64,000 nucleotides of DNA from positions 2,530,001 to 2,594,000 of the forward strand of contig NZ_JBBOSU010000001.1 in assembly GCF_038005225.1 (NCBI RefSeq), written 5' to 3'. Made by a program: the position numbers and the translations under genes. Positions 49,946 to 58,796 of the stretch are shown here, one piece after another; positions within the stretch are counted from its first letter, which is position 1; each line of letters opens with the position of its first letter. This DNA is from Solibacillus sp. FSL K6-1523 (GTDB taxonomy: Bacteria > Bacillota > Bacilli > Bacillales_A > Planococcaceae). The notes under the pieces were generated by a model. It made no database searches and was not told the DNA's origin. It saw nothing but the letters and a program-made list of their open reading frames with translations.

Positions 49946-50023
49946 TTAAAAACTTGCACACGAAAGGCATGTAATTGGTGACAAACTGAATTGCTTTTTT
50001 ACACTCTTCGTTAAATTTGTCAT
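49946..50023 (-). CDS. 25-residue leader peptide of rsgA attenuator
   Basis: ATG at 50023 behind AAGAAGGTGATG encodes MTNLTKSVKKQFSLSPITCL then SCASF and TAA. The codons for KKQFSLS cover 49996-49978, the strand that forms the anti-terminator. The peptide is probably read for regulation and not for its own activity. Confidence 0.7.
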   Translation of the reverse strand: MTNLTKSVKKQFSLSPITCLSCASF

Positions 50024-50056
50024 CTTACATCACCTTCTTTCGAATTAATTATCTTT

Positions 50057-50086
50057 ACTTTACCAATTTCCGCAACATATTGTCAA
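50057..50086 (-). promoter_or_regulatory. Sigma-A promoter of rsgA leader
   Basis: TTGACA (50086-50081), an 18-bp spacer, and TAAAGT (50062-50057) preceded by TGG, an extended -10. The leader RNA would start near 50050. Confidence 0.85.
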
Positions 50087-50174
50087 TATATTTTTGTTGG
50101 ATTTTTCAAAAAATATTAATTATGCAGATTATAAAGCAACCGCTCTTTTCTCACATGGCTAACGCGGAGGAATA

Positions 50175-50642
50175 TCAAATACACTTGAAATCCCTCCCAA
50201 TAAAACTTGCTGCAATTGGACTTAACTTTAATTGTCTTGCCCAAATAGAAAGTTGACCTACATGATGAATTTCGTGGGCAACTATATGATGTAATATTTC
50301 ATTTTTTGTAAAATGAGCTTCATCCCAAGGTACAAATACAAGTTTATTACTTGATTCATCTGAATTTTTTTTTAAAAACTCGACTATGTCATTATGAAAT
50401 GTATCTGAGAGAGATTTAACTTTTTCAAGAGTATTATAATCATCAAACTTGACTATCACATCGTCTTTACCTTCCATTGCACGAAGCCAACTATACTCTA
50501 CATCTACTATATGAAAGAGTGTGTATAAAATACTACCAACTCCCCCAATACGCTCTTTTAACAATTCTTCAGTTGATAATTGATTACACCAATTAAACCA
50601 TTCATCTCTTACTTGCCAATTATACTCGAAAAAATTGATCAT
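50175..50642 (-). CDS. DinB-family protein
   Basis: 155 residues of the DinB four-helix fold. The metal ligands are likely His in YTLFHIVDVEYSW and the HHIVAHEIHHVGQLS segment near residue 120. Members include thiol transferases and stress-induced proteins. The exact activity is unknown. Confidence 0.88.
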   Translation of the reverse strand: MINFFEYNWQVRDEWFNWCNQLSTEELLKERIGGVGSILYTLFHIVDVEYSWLRAMEGKDDVIVKFDDYNTLEKVKSLSDTFHNDIVEFLKKNSDESSNKLVFVPWDEAHFTKNEILHHIVAHEIHHVGQLSIWARQLKLSPIAASFIGRDFKCI

Positions 50643-50748
50643 TGTTTCAACTCCATTTTTTATTTAATCTAATGCTTAATATGCTTTTGTCTTCAAATTC
50701 CGAGTATTTATTCAATTTAATTATCCGATTGTAAAATCATTTCACAAC

Positions 50749-52467
50749 TTAATTATCACATGCAGTTTTCCACTCACTTTCAAACTGCGCAAGTGATTGC
50801 TGACGATTCTTTCTGTCGACATTTACAGCTTTTAACGCCACTTTATATAATTGGTCATTCAATCGCCACTTTTCGATGGATCTATCTTGTCCCATGCCAA
50901 AAAGGGCAAATGCGGTAGCTCCCATTAAATATACATTTGTTATTTCATCGATAGCTGCACCAAGTGTAAATTCCTCAGGCGACATAAAGATTGAAGAACC
51001 CCACATTCTACCCGTCGTATTGATATAGGGCGATTTAGAATAGAAATCTATATCACAAATTATTGTCCTGCCTACACCAAAATCATACATTATACTGCCA
51101 TCATAAAAATCAATAGCAACATACCCTTGTTTAATAACATGATTGTGAAATGAAAGGATGTCGTTAAATACTTCTAGCCTTGTATTGTCTGGCATTTGTA
51201 AGAACTTTTCTCTGGAAAGTGGATACATTCGCCCCATACACTCGCCGTCTGTCCATTCAAAAATAGTAGCAAACCCTCCACCTACTTCCTCCGCTTTGAT
51301 AAACTTTATCAAATTGGGATGTACTAAATTCTGATAAATAGAAACGGTAGATTTTAACCTTTTAATGGCATCTTCTAGTTTGCCAGAATATTGTTCTGTC
51401 GGTGCGCCAGCAAATTTTATAAAGTATCTCTTTTCATCACGCTCTACACCGAAGCAGATATTACCTGAATCTTGGTCATCATAAACTTTGAAAACCTTAC
51501 CATATTGCTCAATGAAGGACATATCAAAGGGAGTTTTTAATTTGTATGGAATATTATTTATGTACTGGATATAAAAATCCTCCAAATACCAAGTTGGTGT
51601 CGGATTATTCATCCCATCAAACCAAGTTAGCACATCATTTGCTTGATTTTTCATAACGGTTACGTCCTTTTCACCGAAAGGTATTGCCCAATATATTGAA
51701 GACAGCGTATTACTGCTAATATAAAATGCTACTAGCTTAAAAAACTGTACTGGCGGCCTCCCATTAAAATATCCGTTAAGTTGTCCTGTGGCAAAATGCG
51801 GACTAACAGCGGCACTCCACACAATGCGGTTAAATTCTTCCCAAGGGTCGCCGTAGTCATTGCGATTGAAATCGATAACATTCAGTTCTCCTTCTGGTGA
51901 AATAATCATATTCCCAACGTGAAAATCACCATGTTGAAAGCATTGCGGTCTCTCTTCAAGGAGGTGTCTATTCGCCTCAATATAAGCAATGATATTATCG
52001 TCACCGGCTATTTTTATGCCACAGTCATTATATTTTTGAATTTTGTCATCTGCTTTGCGATTAAAATGAGTTGCCCATTGTTCTTGATTTTCTGGTGCGG
52101 GTATACTGTGAATCTCTCTCAATATTTGTCCAGATTTCACGCCAAGTTCATATTGCTCCGTTTCGGTCATCTTAGGTAACATAATGTCTGCATCCTCACC
52201 GTCACACCATGAAAAAAGCGAATAGACACTTTTGCCATTATCACAAATACCAAAATCAATAGGCTGCGACATTGGTATATCACATGTAGCTAATCGCTTC
52301 ATCATTTCAAATTCATGATTCTTCTGATCATACTCTGATATATCGGATATCCGTAGTAGCCTCTTCTCACCCATGACGGTTTCCAGATAGTACTTTTTAT
52401 CGCTAGACCAACCTTTCTTTATCCATTTAATATTTTCAAACATTGCGTAATTTTTGATATCGAACAT
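50749..52467 (-). CDS. Fused APH-type kinase and protein kinase-like protein
   Basis: 572 residues. Residues 1-290 form an aminoglycoside phosphotransferase-fold kinase: Brenner motif CFQHGDFHVGNMIISPEGEL and metal motif NVIDFNRNDYGD. Residues about 310-572 form a second kinase-like lobe pair (YGKVFKVYDD, YFIKFAGAP for the Lys strand, VAIDFYDGSIMYD, ICDIDFYS, MSPEEF). In the second kinase the catalytic loop is degenerate in form (IDFYDGS) but keeps Asp/DxD elements. Two kinases in one chain is unusual. Substrates unknown. Confidence 0.85.
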   Translation of the reverse strand: MFDIKNYAMFENIKWIKKGWSSDKKYYLETVMGEKRLLRISDISEYDQKNHEFEMMKRLATCDIPMSQPIDFGICDNGKSVYSLFSWCDGEDADIMLPKMTETEQYELGVKSGQILREIHSIPAPENQEQWATHFNRKADDKIQKYNDCGIKIAGDDNIIAYIEANRHLLEERPQCFQHGDFHVGNMIISPEGELNVIDFNRNDYGDPWEEFNRIVWSAAVSPHFATGQLNGYFNGRPPVQFFKLVAFYISSNTLSSIYWAIPFGEKDVTVMKNQANDVLTWFDGMNNPTPTWYLEDFYIQYINNIPYKLKTPFDMSFIEQYGKVFKVYDDQDSGNICFGVERDEKRYFIKFAGAPTEQYSGKLEDAIKRLKSTVSIYQNLVHPNLIKFIKAEEVGGGFATIFEWTDGECMGRMYPLSREKFLQMPDNTRLEVFNDILSFHNHVIKQGYVAIDFYDGSIMYDFGVGRTIICDIDFYSKSPYINTTGRMWGSSIFMSPEEFTLGAAIDEITNVYLMGATAFALFGMGQDRSIEKWRLNDQLYKVALKAVNVDRKNRQQSLAQFESEWKTACDN

Positions 52468-52579
52468 AGTTTTACCCCCTTAACTACTATTCTTTTGCAT
52501 TTTTAAAATAAAATTATCGCATCTATTGATTACAAAAAGGCACAAATTTTACTCAAGAAATGCGCCAATTGTGAAATTA

Positions 52580-52969
52580 CTATTTAAGTTGGTCCAGTAA
52601 AAACTCTAAATCCTCAGGATAAGCGTGGTTAATCGTTTTTATATCAGATAAAGACTTCCAATCGGCTTCGTCAATAATCTTATCCGGATCATTAATCCCG
52701 CTACTTTCACCAATTTTTTCTACCCTGAAATAATATGTTTTTACTTGAATACCTTGAATTTTTATTTCTTTAATTCTTAATTGTTCGATGACTTTTACAT
52801 CGTACCCCGTTTCTTCTTTAACTTCCCTAATGCAACATTCCTCTGGAGTTTCGCCTTCTTCAATACCACCAGAAGGAGCTGCCCATTTCTCTGACCCAAA
52901 ACTTTTTACCATTAATATTTCCTTATGCTCATTGATACAAATACCTGCTGAACCTAACCAACTTTTCAT
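52580..52969 (-). CDS. Nudix hydrolase
   Basis: ATG at 52969 (GGGGGA at 6-nt spacing). 129 residues with the Nudix box GGIEEGETPEECCIREVKEE (about residues 36-55), ending in TGY. It hydrolyses a nucleoside diphosphate linked to another group. Substrate not inferable. Confidence 0.92.
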   Translation of the reverse strand: MKSWLGSAGICINEHKEILMVKSFGSEKWAAPSGGIEEGETPEECCIREVKEETGYDVKVIEQLRIKEIKIQGIQVKTYYFRVEKIGESSGINDPDKIIDEADWKSLSDIKTINHAYPEDLEFLLDQLK

Positions 52970-53066
52970 TATCATTCCCCCATGTCATATTTGAAAAAGG
53001 CATTTCTAATATTTCAACTGTTTTATACTTAAATCAACCTTAAGTTATTCATTATTAATCTAAAAT

Positions 53067-53098
53067 ACCCCCTTAAAGATTCATTTCCTTAAGGTGGT
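53067..53098. terminator. Terminator after membrane protein gene
   Basis: A hairpin with arms 53067-53076 and 53089-53098 (one mismatch) has T-rich flanks on both strands. Confidence 0.65.
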
Positions 53099-53163
53099 TA
53101 TTTTTACCAAATTTTACATTAAATTTAATTATTTTTCAAGTCGACAATATGACAACTCTCCCC

Positions 53164-54294
53164 TTAAAACTTCCTAAACAACCCAACGACAAAAACAACA
53201 AGCCCGACTAGGAAAAACAGTGGAAACAACAAGCTTAGCATCGCGATTGCTGCAAAACCTTCTTGCTCATAAATGCCGTAACTAAAGGATAGTAACCACG
53301 AAAGCAATGGCGCAATGACGACCATCGTCGCCAATCCCCAGGCAATCCATTTTGTTTTTAACTTCGCATGTCTCGTCAAAAATGCAGTGAGCCCGACACC
53401 AATAAGTAAAAGACATGTCGCAATAAACATCGAAATTTCCCCTGAACGAAATCGTTTCGTTTCAATAAGTGGGTGTTCCATCGGCAAATATTGCATTTCA
53501 TTTGTCTGTATAAATTGCATCACAAACTCGGTCATTTCTTCCGCATCTACATCACCCGTATAACCAATTTGATAAATAAAGCCGTTGTAATACGTATAAA
53601 ATTCATTCGCCCTTGTCGCCGTGACGTTAATTTTATTCGTTGATTCGTTATAATGATAATACTTAAAAACATAGCCACTATCCGTCGTTTGTTGCAAATG
53701 ATATAACAGTGTGTCATCTGTTAAAGAATGCCTCGTCAATTTATTGCCAAATGAATCGGTCTCATCCATTTCTAAATTTTCATCATGCACATTATTCATA
53801 AAATATTTCGACATGGAAATATTTAAAAAGTTCTCATCCTTATTTTTAAAATGAAATTGTAGCTCCGTTTGCGTCCCGTCATTCACCGCAATCACTTCAC
53901 CAGTGTTTTTTTGAAATGGTGCAGGCAAATCTGGAAACGTGACATCATTGGCAAATGTAAAATGGTTCAAGGTAACCGGTTTAAAATAAAAACGTAATCC
54001 GTAATTTCGATCGTCGTCAAACACTTTAAACGCTTCACTTGCAACGGAACCATCTCCACCAATTTGCTCAAAAACCTCCAAAATCCGTACATCCGATGCT
54101 GTATGTCGCGTATTCGTACTTGCTGGTGAAAATTGCAGGAAAAGAAAAGCCATGATTGCCACGCTAAAAATGGTTACTAAAACTGGGATATACTTATTCT
54201 TTTTCCTCGAAGCTAAGTTTTCCTTCACATGCTGAAAAACGGCTTGCTCATGCTTTTCAATGCGCCGCAATTCCTTCAATTTATAGGGGCTCAT
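53164..54294 (-). CDS. Membrane protein, probable anti-sigma partner
   Basis: 376 residues. A short cytoplasmic N-terminus (LRRIEKHEQAVFQHVKENLA) is followed by one membrane helix (about 37-57), a large extracytoplasmic beta domain (60-285), and three C-terminal helices. It overlaps the ECF sigma gene by 14 bp, the usual arrangement for an anti-sigma regulator. No ZAS zinc motif is seen, so it is a non-classical member if so. Confidence 0.75.
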   Translation of the reverse strand: MSPYKLKELRRIEKHEQAVFQHVKENLASRKKNKYIPVLVTIFSVAIMAFLFLQFSPASTNTRHTASDVRILEVFEQIGGDGSVASEAFKVFDDDRNYGLRFYFKPVTLNHFTFANDVTFPDLPAPFQKNTGEVIAVNDGTQTELQFHFKNKDENFLNISMSKYFMNNVHDENLEMDETDSFGNKLTRHSLTDDTLLYHLQQTTDSGYVFKYYHYNESTNKINVTATRANEFYTYYNGFIYQIGYTGDVDAEEMTEFVMQFIQTNEMQYLPMEHPLIETKRFRSGEISMFIATCLLLIGVGLTAFLTRHAKLKTKWIAWGLATMVVIAPLLSWLLSFSYGIYEQEGFAAIAMLSLLFPLFFLVGLVVFVVGLFRKF

Positions 54295-54799
54295 TTTTCA
54301 ACACCTCCCATTCCACCATCTCCAACTTTTTCTTTAATTCATTTCGCCCCTTCACTAAACGGGATTTCACAGTGCCCTCTGATAAATTTAACAGCTGTGC
54401 CACTTCCCTTGTAGTGAGCCCTTCCAAATAATAATGGGCAATTACTTCTCGCTGCTTCATTGGCAAACTAAAAATCGCCGCACTAATCATGTCCTCTTCA
54501 TCTTGGAGAACTAACGGATCAACCGGCATTACTTTTTTGCCTGCAAACCACTTTTCTTGAAAGCGTAATTTTTGAAAATGCCAGCTTTTCAAATGATCTT
54601 TCGCTTTATTTACAGTCATTTTCATTAAATACTTCCCCGCTGCGTCCTCTTGTAACGAACGCTTTTTTTGAAAGTACTTTATAAAAACATCCTGGACGAT
54701 ATCTTCTGCTGTATGTAGGTTTTTCGTATAATAATAGGCAACTCTCAGTAAAATAGCGGTATGCTTTTTCATCAGCTCATCAATCATTTCTTCGTCCAT
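54281..54799 (-). CDS. ECF RNA polymerase sigma factor
   Basis: 172 residues. Region 2 (RVAYYYTKNLHTAEDIVQDV, IKYFQKKRSLQ) and region 4 (LPMKQREVIAHYYLEGLTTR, LLNLSEGTVKSRLVKGR) are complete. A matching ECF-type promoter lies just upstream (54830-54855), pointing to autoregulation. Probably an envelope stress factor. Confidence 0.93.
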   Translation of the reverse strand: MDEEMIDELMKKHTAILLRVAYYYTKNLHTAEDIVQDVFIKYFQKKRSLQEDAAGKYLMKMTVNKAKDHLKSWHFQKLRFQEKWFAGKKVMPVDPLVLQDEEDMISAAIFSLPMKQREVIAHYYLEGLTTREVAQLLNLSEGTVKSRLVKGRNELKKKLEMVEWEVLKNEPL

Positions 54800-54829
54800 C
54801 TAATCCCGCCCCCCTTCCTCTACTACTAT

Positions 54830-54855
54830 AACGATTGCCAAAAGCGTTTGGTTGA
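54830..54855 (-). promoter_or_regulatory. ECF-type promoter
   Basis: TCAACC (54855-54850), 16 bp, CGTT (54833-54830) on the minus strand. It fits the AAC-N16-CGT layout of ECF promoters and lies about 30 bp before the sigma gene. Confidence 0.55.
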
Positions 54856-54988
54856 AAAAAGTGGAAATTAATTTTGTAGCCACTCATGAAAAAAGAGGTT
54901 TCTCACATTAAACGGACGAATCATTTACATTCTATAGATTTTAAAGTAATATTTATCGTAATATTCAGACAAATAAGGAGTGGTATGG

Positions 54989-56365
54989 ATGCCTACTAAA
55001 ACATTAGATCAAGTAAAATCTCACCTTGTGAATTGTTTAACAGCAACGCAAGTGACGGATAATTTAACGGTTCGTACATTACACGGGCAGGATGAATCGT
55101 ATCATGAGCCCGCGCTCCCAGACCTCGTAGTATTTCCGCGTTCGACACAGGACGTTTGCGAAATTATTAAAATTGCCCATGAACATACTATTCCCGTTAT
55201 TCCATTTGGGCGTGGCACGAGTCTTGAAGGTCATATTATTCCATATGACGGTGGGATTTCCATCGACTTTAGTGAAATGAATCAAATTTTAGCCATTGAA
55301 CCTGAAAATTTACTCGTAAAAGTGCAACCAGGCGTTACGCGTACGCAGTTGAATAAAGAATTAATAAAACATGGTTTATTTTTCTCAGTTGATCCTGGTG
55401 CAGATGCGACACTTGGTGGAATGGCTGCTACGAATGCAAGCGGAACAACTGCCGTTAAATATGGTGTCATGCGTGATCAAGTGCGCAATTTGGAGGTAGT
55501 CATCGCAAATGGGGAGATTATACATACAGGAAATTCCGCTGCGAAATCTTCTTCTGGGTTGCATTTGAATGGCTTATTTGTCGGTTCAGAAGGTATTTTA
55601 GGCTGCATTACTGAGCTTACTTTGCGCGTATATGGCATTCCCGAGCATGAAGTTGCAGGTCGGGCCGTATTTGCTACGACTGCACATGCCGTTCAAGCAG
55701 TAACTGCATTGAAGCAGGCTGGCATTCCAATTGCTCGTGTTGAATTAGTCGATGCAGCATCAATCCACGTCACGAATTTATACAGTGAAACGAACTATCC
55801 AGAGCAGCCGACGTTATTTTTAGAGTTTCATGGCAATGAAGCAGGTTTGCAGCAAGATATTGAATTTGCTACGGACATACTACAACAGTTTCATTGCACA
55901 GACCTTCAATTTGAAAGAGATACAGCCGCGCGCAATAAGCTATGGCACGCACGCCATAATCTTGCCTACGCCTTTATCCATGCCAACCCAGGGAAGAAGT
56001 TTATGTCAACGGATGTTTGTGTGCCAATTAGTGAATTAGCAGGGGCCATTGAATATTCGAGGGAACTCCTGAATTTATCTGGCTTAACAGGTGGCATAAC
56101 GGGTCATGTTGGGGATGGGAATTTTCATGCATTGTTCATGATTGATTTAAAAAATCCAGTGGAAGTCGAAACGGCTAAACGGTTGAATGAACAGATTGTC
56201 GCCTTTGCATTAAAGTGTGGAGGTACATGTACAGGAGAGCATGGAGTCGGTGTTGGTAAGATGAGCTATCAGCAACAGGAACATGGCAATGCACTATTCG
56301 TAATGAAGGCGATTAAACAAGTGCTTGATCCGAAAAACATTATGAATCCAAATAAACTACTATAA
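54989..56365 (+). CDS. FAD-linked oxidase, GlcD/D-lactate dehydrogenase type
   Basis: ATG at 54989 with AAGGAG 8 nt upstream. 458 residues. FAD-binding PCMH domain (PVIPFGRGTSLEGHIIPYDG, GADATLGGMAATNASGTTAV), then the C-terminal FAD-oxidase domain with GGITGHVGDGNFHALFMID and the GTCTGEHGVGVGKM segment. Oxidises a 2-hydroxyacid such as glycolate or D-lactate. Confidence 0.95.
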   Translation: MPTKTLDQVKSHLVNCLTATQVTDNLTVRTLHGQDESYHEPALPDLVVFPRSTQDVCEIIKIAHEHTIPVIPFGRGTSLEGHIIPYDGGISIDFSEMNQILAIEPENLLVKVQPGVTRTQLNKELIKHGLFFSVDPGADATLGGMAATNASGTTAVKYGVMRDQVRNLEVVIANGEIIHTGNSAAKSSSGLHLNGLFVGSEGILGCITELTLRVYGIPEHEVAGRAVFATTAHAVQAVTALKQAGIPIARVELVDAASIHVTNLYSETNYPEQPTLFLEFHGNEAGLQQDIEFATDILQQFHCTDLQFERDTAARNKLWHARHNLAYAFIHANPGKKFMSTDVCVPISELAGAIEYSRELLNLSGLTGGITGHVGDGNFHALFMIDLKNPVEVETAKRLNEQIVAFALKCGGTCTGEHGVGVGKMSYQQQEHGNALFVMKAIKQVLDPKNIMNPNKLL

Positions 56366-56403
56366 CTTCATACATCTAGGATATAAAACCGGAAGATCTC
56401 AAA

Positions 56404-56440
56404 GGCCTACTAACTATGTATTATGCTAGTAGGCCGTTTA
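56404..56440. terminator. Bidirectional terminator
   Basis: A 9-bp stem (56404-56412 with 56427-56435) with T-rich 3' flank on the plus strand and A/T on the minus strand, between converging genes. Confidence 0.8.
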
Positions 56441-56447
56441 ATATATT

Positions 56448-57374
56448 TTAATGACGTTGGATGATTTTATAAAACACGGAAGCTAAAACTTGTTGGAACA
56501 GCATGCCGAAAACGACAGGCATCGCTACTTTTGAGGGAAAATACGTTGTCGCAATAACAACACCTACTGCAATATTTCGCATGCCTGCATTGAATACAAA
56601 TGTCGCTTGATCCGCACTTGATTTCCAAAAAAGTCGCGCTAAAATAAGGGAAAATGTATAACCTGAAATCGCAACAAACAATACTAAGCTGATCACCGCT
56701 GCTAATTCTCCATTAATCGTTTTTACATACGGCGCAATTGCACTACTATTAATCATAATAATGCTAAATAAACATAGCTTCGATATAAGGGATAACGGTT
56801 GCCCTAGCTTTTCTTGCAATTTCCCCTTCGTCCATTCACTAATCAGCATGCCGAAAATCGACGGCAGTACAATCATCCAAACTAAATCAAGAATGAGTGA
56901 AGTTGTTTCTAATTGAATCGATTCCCCCACGACAAAATGAAGCGTCACAGGCATTAAAATCGGTGCAAGTAAAGTATCGATTAAAATAATGGCTAAGCAT
57001 AATGGCAAATTTCCTTTACTAATCGTCACCCAAATGACGCTTGTGACGCCCGTTGGAACGGCAACCGACAATAAAAATCCAATCGATAGTAGACGGTCAT
57101 CAAATATCGTTTCTGCTAAAAAGAAAGCCCACAATGGCATTAAAATATGTAAAAATGCGATGATGAAAAGAATCGTTTTCGGGTATTCCTTAAACACCTT
57201 AATATCCCGAAATTTTAAATTCAAGCTACTGATAAATGTCATTCCAGCAAATAAAATCGGGACTAAAAATAGTAAATGCCCCCCGATATTTTCTAATAAT
57301 ACCCCCATTACTAAACTAAGTGGTGTTAGTACAGGCATCCATCGTTGAATAAATTGATTGAGTTGTTGAACCAT
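56448..57374 (-). CDS. Bile acid:sodium symporter family transporter
   Basis: ATG at 57374 behind GAGGCG gives 308 residues (MVQQLNQFIQRWMPVLTPLS). About nine membrane helices. The conserved pair GVTSVIWVTISKGN and FNAGMRNIAVGVVIATTYFP match the SBF/BASS family. Actual substrate is unknown (organic acids or pantothenate-type in other bacteria). Confidence 0.9.
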   Translation of the reverse strand: MVQQLNQFIQRWMPVLTPLSLVMGVLLENIGGHLLFLVPILFAGMTFISSLNLKFRDIKVFKEYPKTILFIIAFLHILMPLWAFFLAETIFDDRLLSIGFLLSVAVPTGVTSVIWVTISKGNLPLCLAIILIDTLLAPILMPVTLHFVVGESIQLETTSLILDLVWMIVLPSIFGMLISEWTKGKLQEKLGQPLSLISKLCLFSIIMINSSAIAPYVKTINGELAAVISLVLFVAISGYTFSLILARLFWKSSADQATFVFNAGMRNIAVGVVIATTYFPSKVAMPVVFGMLFQQVLASVFYKIIQRH

Positions 57375-57489
57375 GATTTTCGCCTCGTTTCTAGTAAAAA
57401 AATTCCTATTCAATTGTAGCATAAATAAGGTTCTTTGCATGACGCAACTACAATTTTGTAGCAAGCGAACTCTAGTCAACTCAACACAA

Positions 57490-57515
57490 AAAGCCCTATG
57501 CATTTCTCACATAGG
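57490..57515 (-). terminator. Terminator of methyltransferase gene
   Basis: A 6-bp stem (57495-57500 with 57510-57515) is followed by GCTTTTTG on the minus strand. Confidence 0.75.
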
Positions 57516-57558
57516 ACTCGGTTTCTCCAAAATTGCTTGTGCACCCCGTACTAAACCC

Positions 57559-58155
57559 TTATCTCTTTTCAACAATGAGCTGAACAACATAACCCAGCCC
57601 ACTATGAAGTTCTCCTTCATTTCTTTCTGCTTCACCGACATAAAAATGCTTTAAGTGAAATGATTTTGCCCATTTGAGTAAATCCTCAGCATTATAAAGC
57701 CAATCTACATCTGGTGGTCCTCCTGTTTTATAATCCAGCTGCTTTTCTTCGTAAACTTCCATCATCAATACACCATCTGTTTTCAATGATGCCATAATTT
57801 TATCCAATACACGGAACTGTTCCGTCTTTGGAAAATGGCCAAAAATGAGAATAGCACCATCATACGTATCTTCAAGTAATGGTTGCTCAATTAAATCTAC
57901 AAGCTTTGTGCTCAGTTGAACTTGGTGCACATCTGCCAAACGTAGTGTTTTTTCAATACCCGTTTTTGCATAATCATAGGCTGTCACGTTGAAGCCATTT
58001 TTCGCTAAGAAAACAGCATTGCGCCCTTCCCCTTCTGCATAAGCTGCAAGTTGTTTTCCTTGATTTAGAAATTGAATATGCTCTTTAATAAATTGATTTG
58101 GCTCTGTTCCGTAAACATAATTTTGTTGCGCAAATCTTGATTCCCATGGATTCAT
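57559..58155 (-). CDS. Class I SAM-dependent methyltransferase
   Basis: ATG at 58155 behind GAGGTG. 198 residues: NPWESRFAQQNYVYGTEPNQ start, AEGEGRNAVFLAKNGF (motif I), VTAYDYAKTGIEK, and LVDLIEQPLLEDTYDGAILI. Resembles TehB-type methyltransferases that handle tellurite or small thiol-reactive molecules. Confidence 0.9.
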   Translation of the reverse strand: MNPWESRFAQQNYVYGTEPNQFIKEHIQFLNQGKQLAAYAEGEGRNAVFLAKNGFNVTAYDYAKTGIEKTLRLADVHQVQLSTKLVDLIEQPLLEDTYDGAILIFGHFPKTEQFRVLDKIMASLKTDGVLMMEVYEEKQLDYKTGGPPDVDWLYNAEDLLKWAKSFHLKHFYVGEAERNEGELHSGLGYVVQLIVEKR

Positions 58156-58211
58156 TTTCGTCACCTCATAATATTGTTGTATTTAAACTCTTCTTTTTAC
58201 CAAAATACTCC

Positions 58212-58253
58212 TTTTCATTATAACATAAAAGGGCTATAATACCCCTATAGGTA
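58212..58253 (+). promoter_or_regulatory. Promoter with CsoR/CstR-like operator
   Basis: TTTTCA-N17-TATAAT (58212-58240) overlaps TACCCCTATAGGTA (58240-58253), a near-palindrome of the C/G-rich type bound by CsoR-family repressors. A CstR-like persulfide sensor would fit the rhodanese gene it precedes. Confidence 0.6.
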
Positions 58254-58274
58254 CTATGATTAGGAGGTTTTCAT

Positions 58275-58661
58275 ATGAAGAAATGGTTCATCGGTTTCGT
58301 TGCCATGCTCGCTCTGTTTACATTAGCAGCTTGTAGTACGGTTGAAGAAAAAGAAGATGACGGCTATGCAACAATTCAAATTGATGAAGTAACACAGAAA
58401 ATGGAAGACGGTTATATCGTTCTTGATGTTCGGGAAGTGAGTGAATTTGCGGAGGGGCATATTCCAGGGGCACTAAACAAGCCATTAAGTGGATTACAAG
58501 CGAATGATTTTAGTGAATTATCAAAGGACGAAAAATACGTTATCATTTGTCGAAGCGGCAATCGATCACAAACGGCGAGCGATATTTTGCAAGAGGAAGG
58601 CTATTCTATCGTTAATGTTGCGCAGGGCATGTCGAGCTGGACAGGTCACGTAGCAAAATAA
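58275..58661 (+). CDS. Rhodanese-like lipoprotein
   Basis: 128 residues. Signal peptide with lipobox TLAAC (cleavage before Cys20), then a single rhodanese domain: VLDVREVSEFAEGHIPGA and active-site loop ICRSGNRSQTA. Surface-anchored sulfurtransferase. It probably acts on persulfide outside the membrane. Confidence 0.93.
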   Translation: MKKWFIGFVAMLALFTLAACSTVEEKEDDGYATIQIDEVTQKMEDGYIVLDVREVSEFAEGHIPGALNKPLSGLQANDFSELSKDEKYVIICRSGNRSQTASDILQEEGYSIVNVAQGMSSWTGHVAK

Positions 58662-58662
58662 T

Positions 58663-58712
58663 AAAAAGGAGCAAGAAACCTGTATGCAAACAGGCTTTCT
58701 GTTCCTTTTTCT
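58663..58712. terminator. Terminator after rhodanese gene
   Basis: A long hairpin from AAAAAGGA (58663-58670) to TCCTTTTT (58703-58710) with the inner stem AGCCTG-like pairing CCTG/CAGG. Bidirectional flanks. Confidence 0.85.
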
Positions 58713-58796
58713 AATCTAAATGGTTTGGGTATGAAGAATAGAAAAAACGTATTCTATATCATTGCTAATTTAAATATGTTAATGAAATATTATTTA

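Noticed and set aside
50017-50256. Plus-strand protein of 79 residues
   Set aside because: It overlaps the rsgA leader promoter and the DinB gene on the other strand, lacks a ribosome site and has low-complexity composition.
57375-57503. Longer N-terminus of the symporter-family protein
   Set aside because: The added 43 residues have no ribosome site, and the ATG at 57374 has GAGGCG at the right distance and starts the membrane domain properly.
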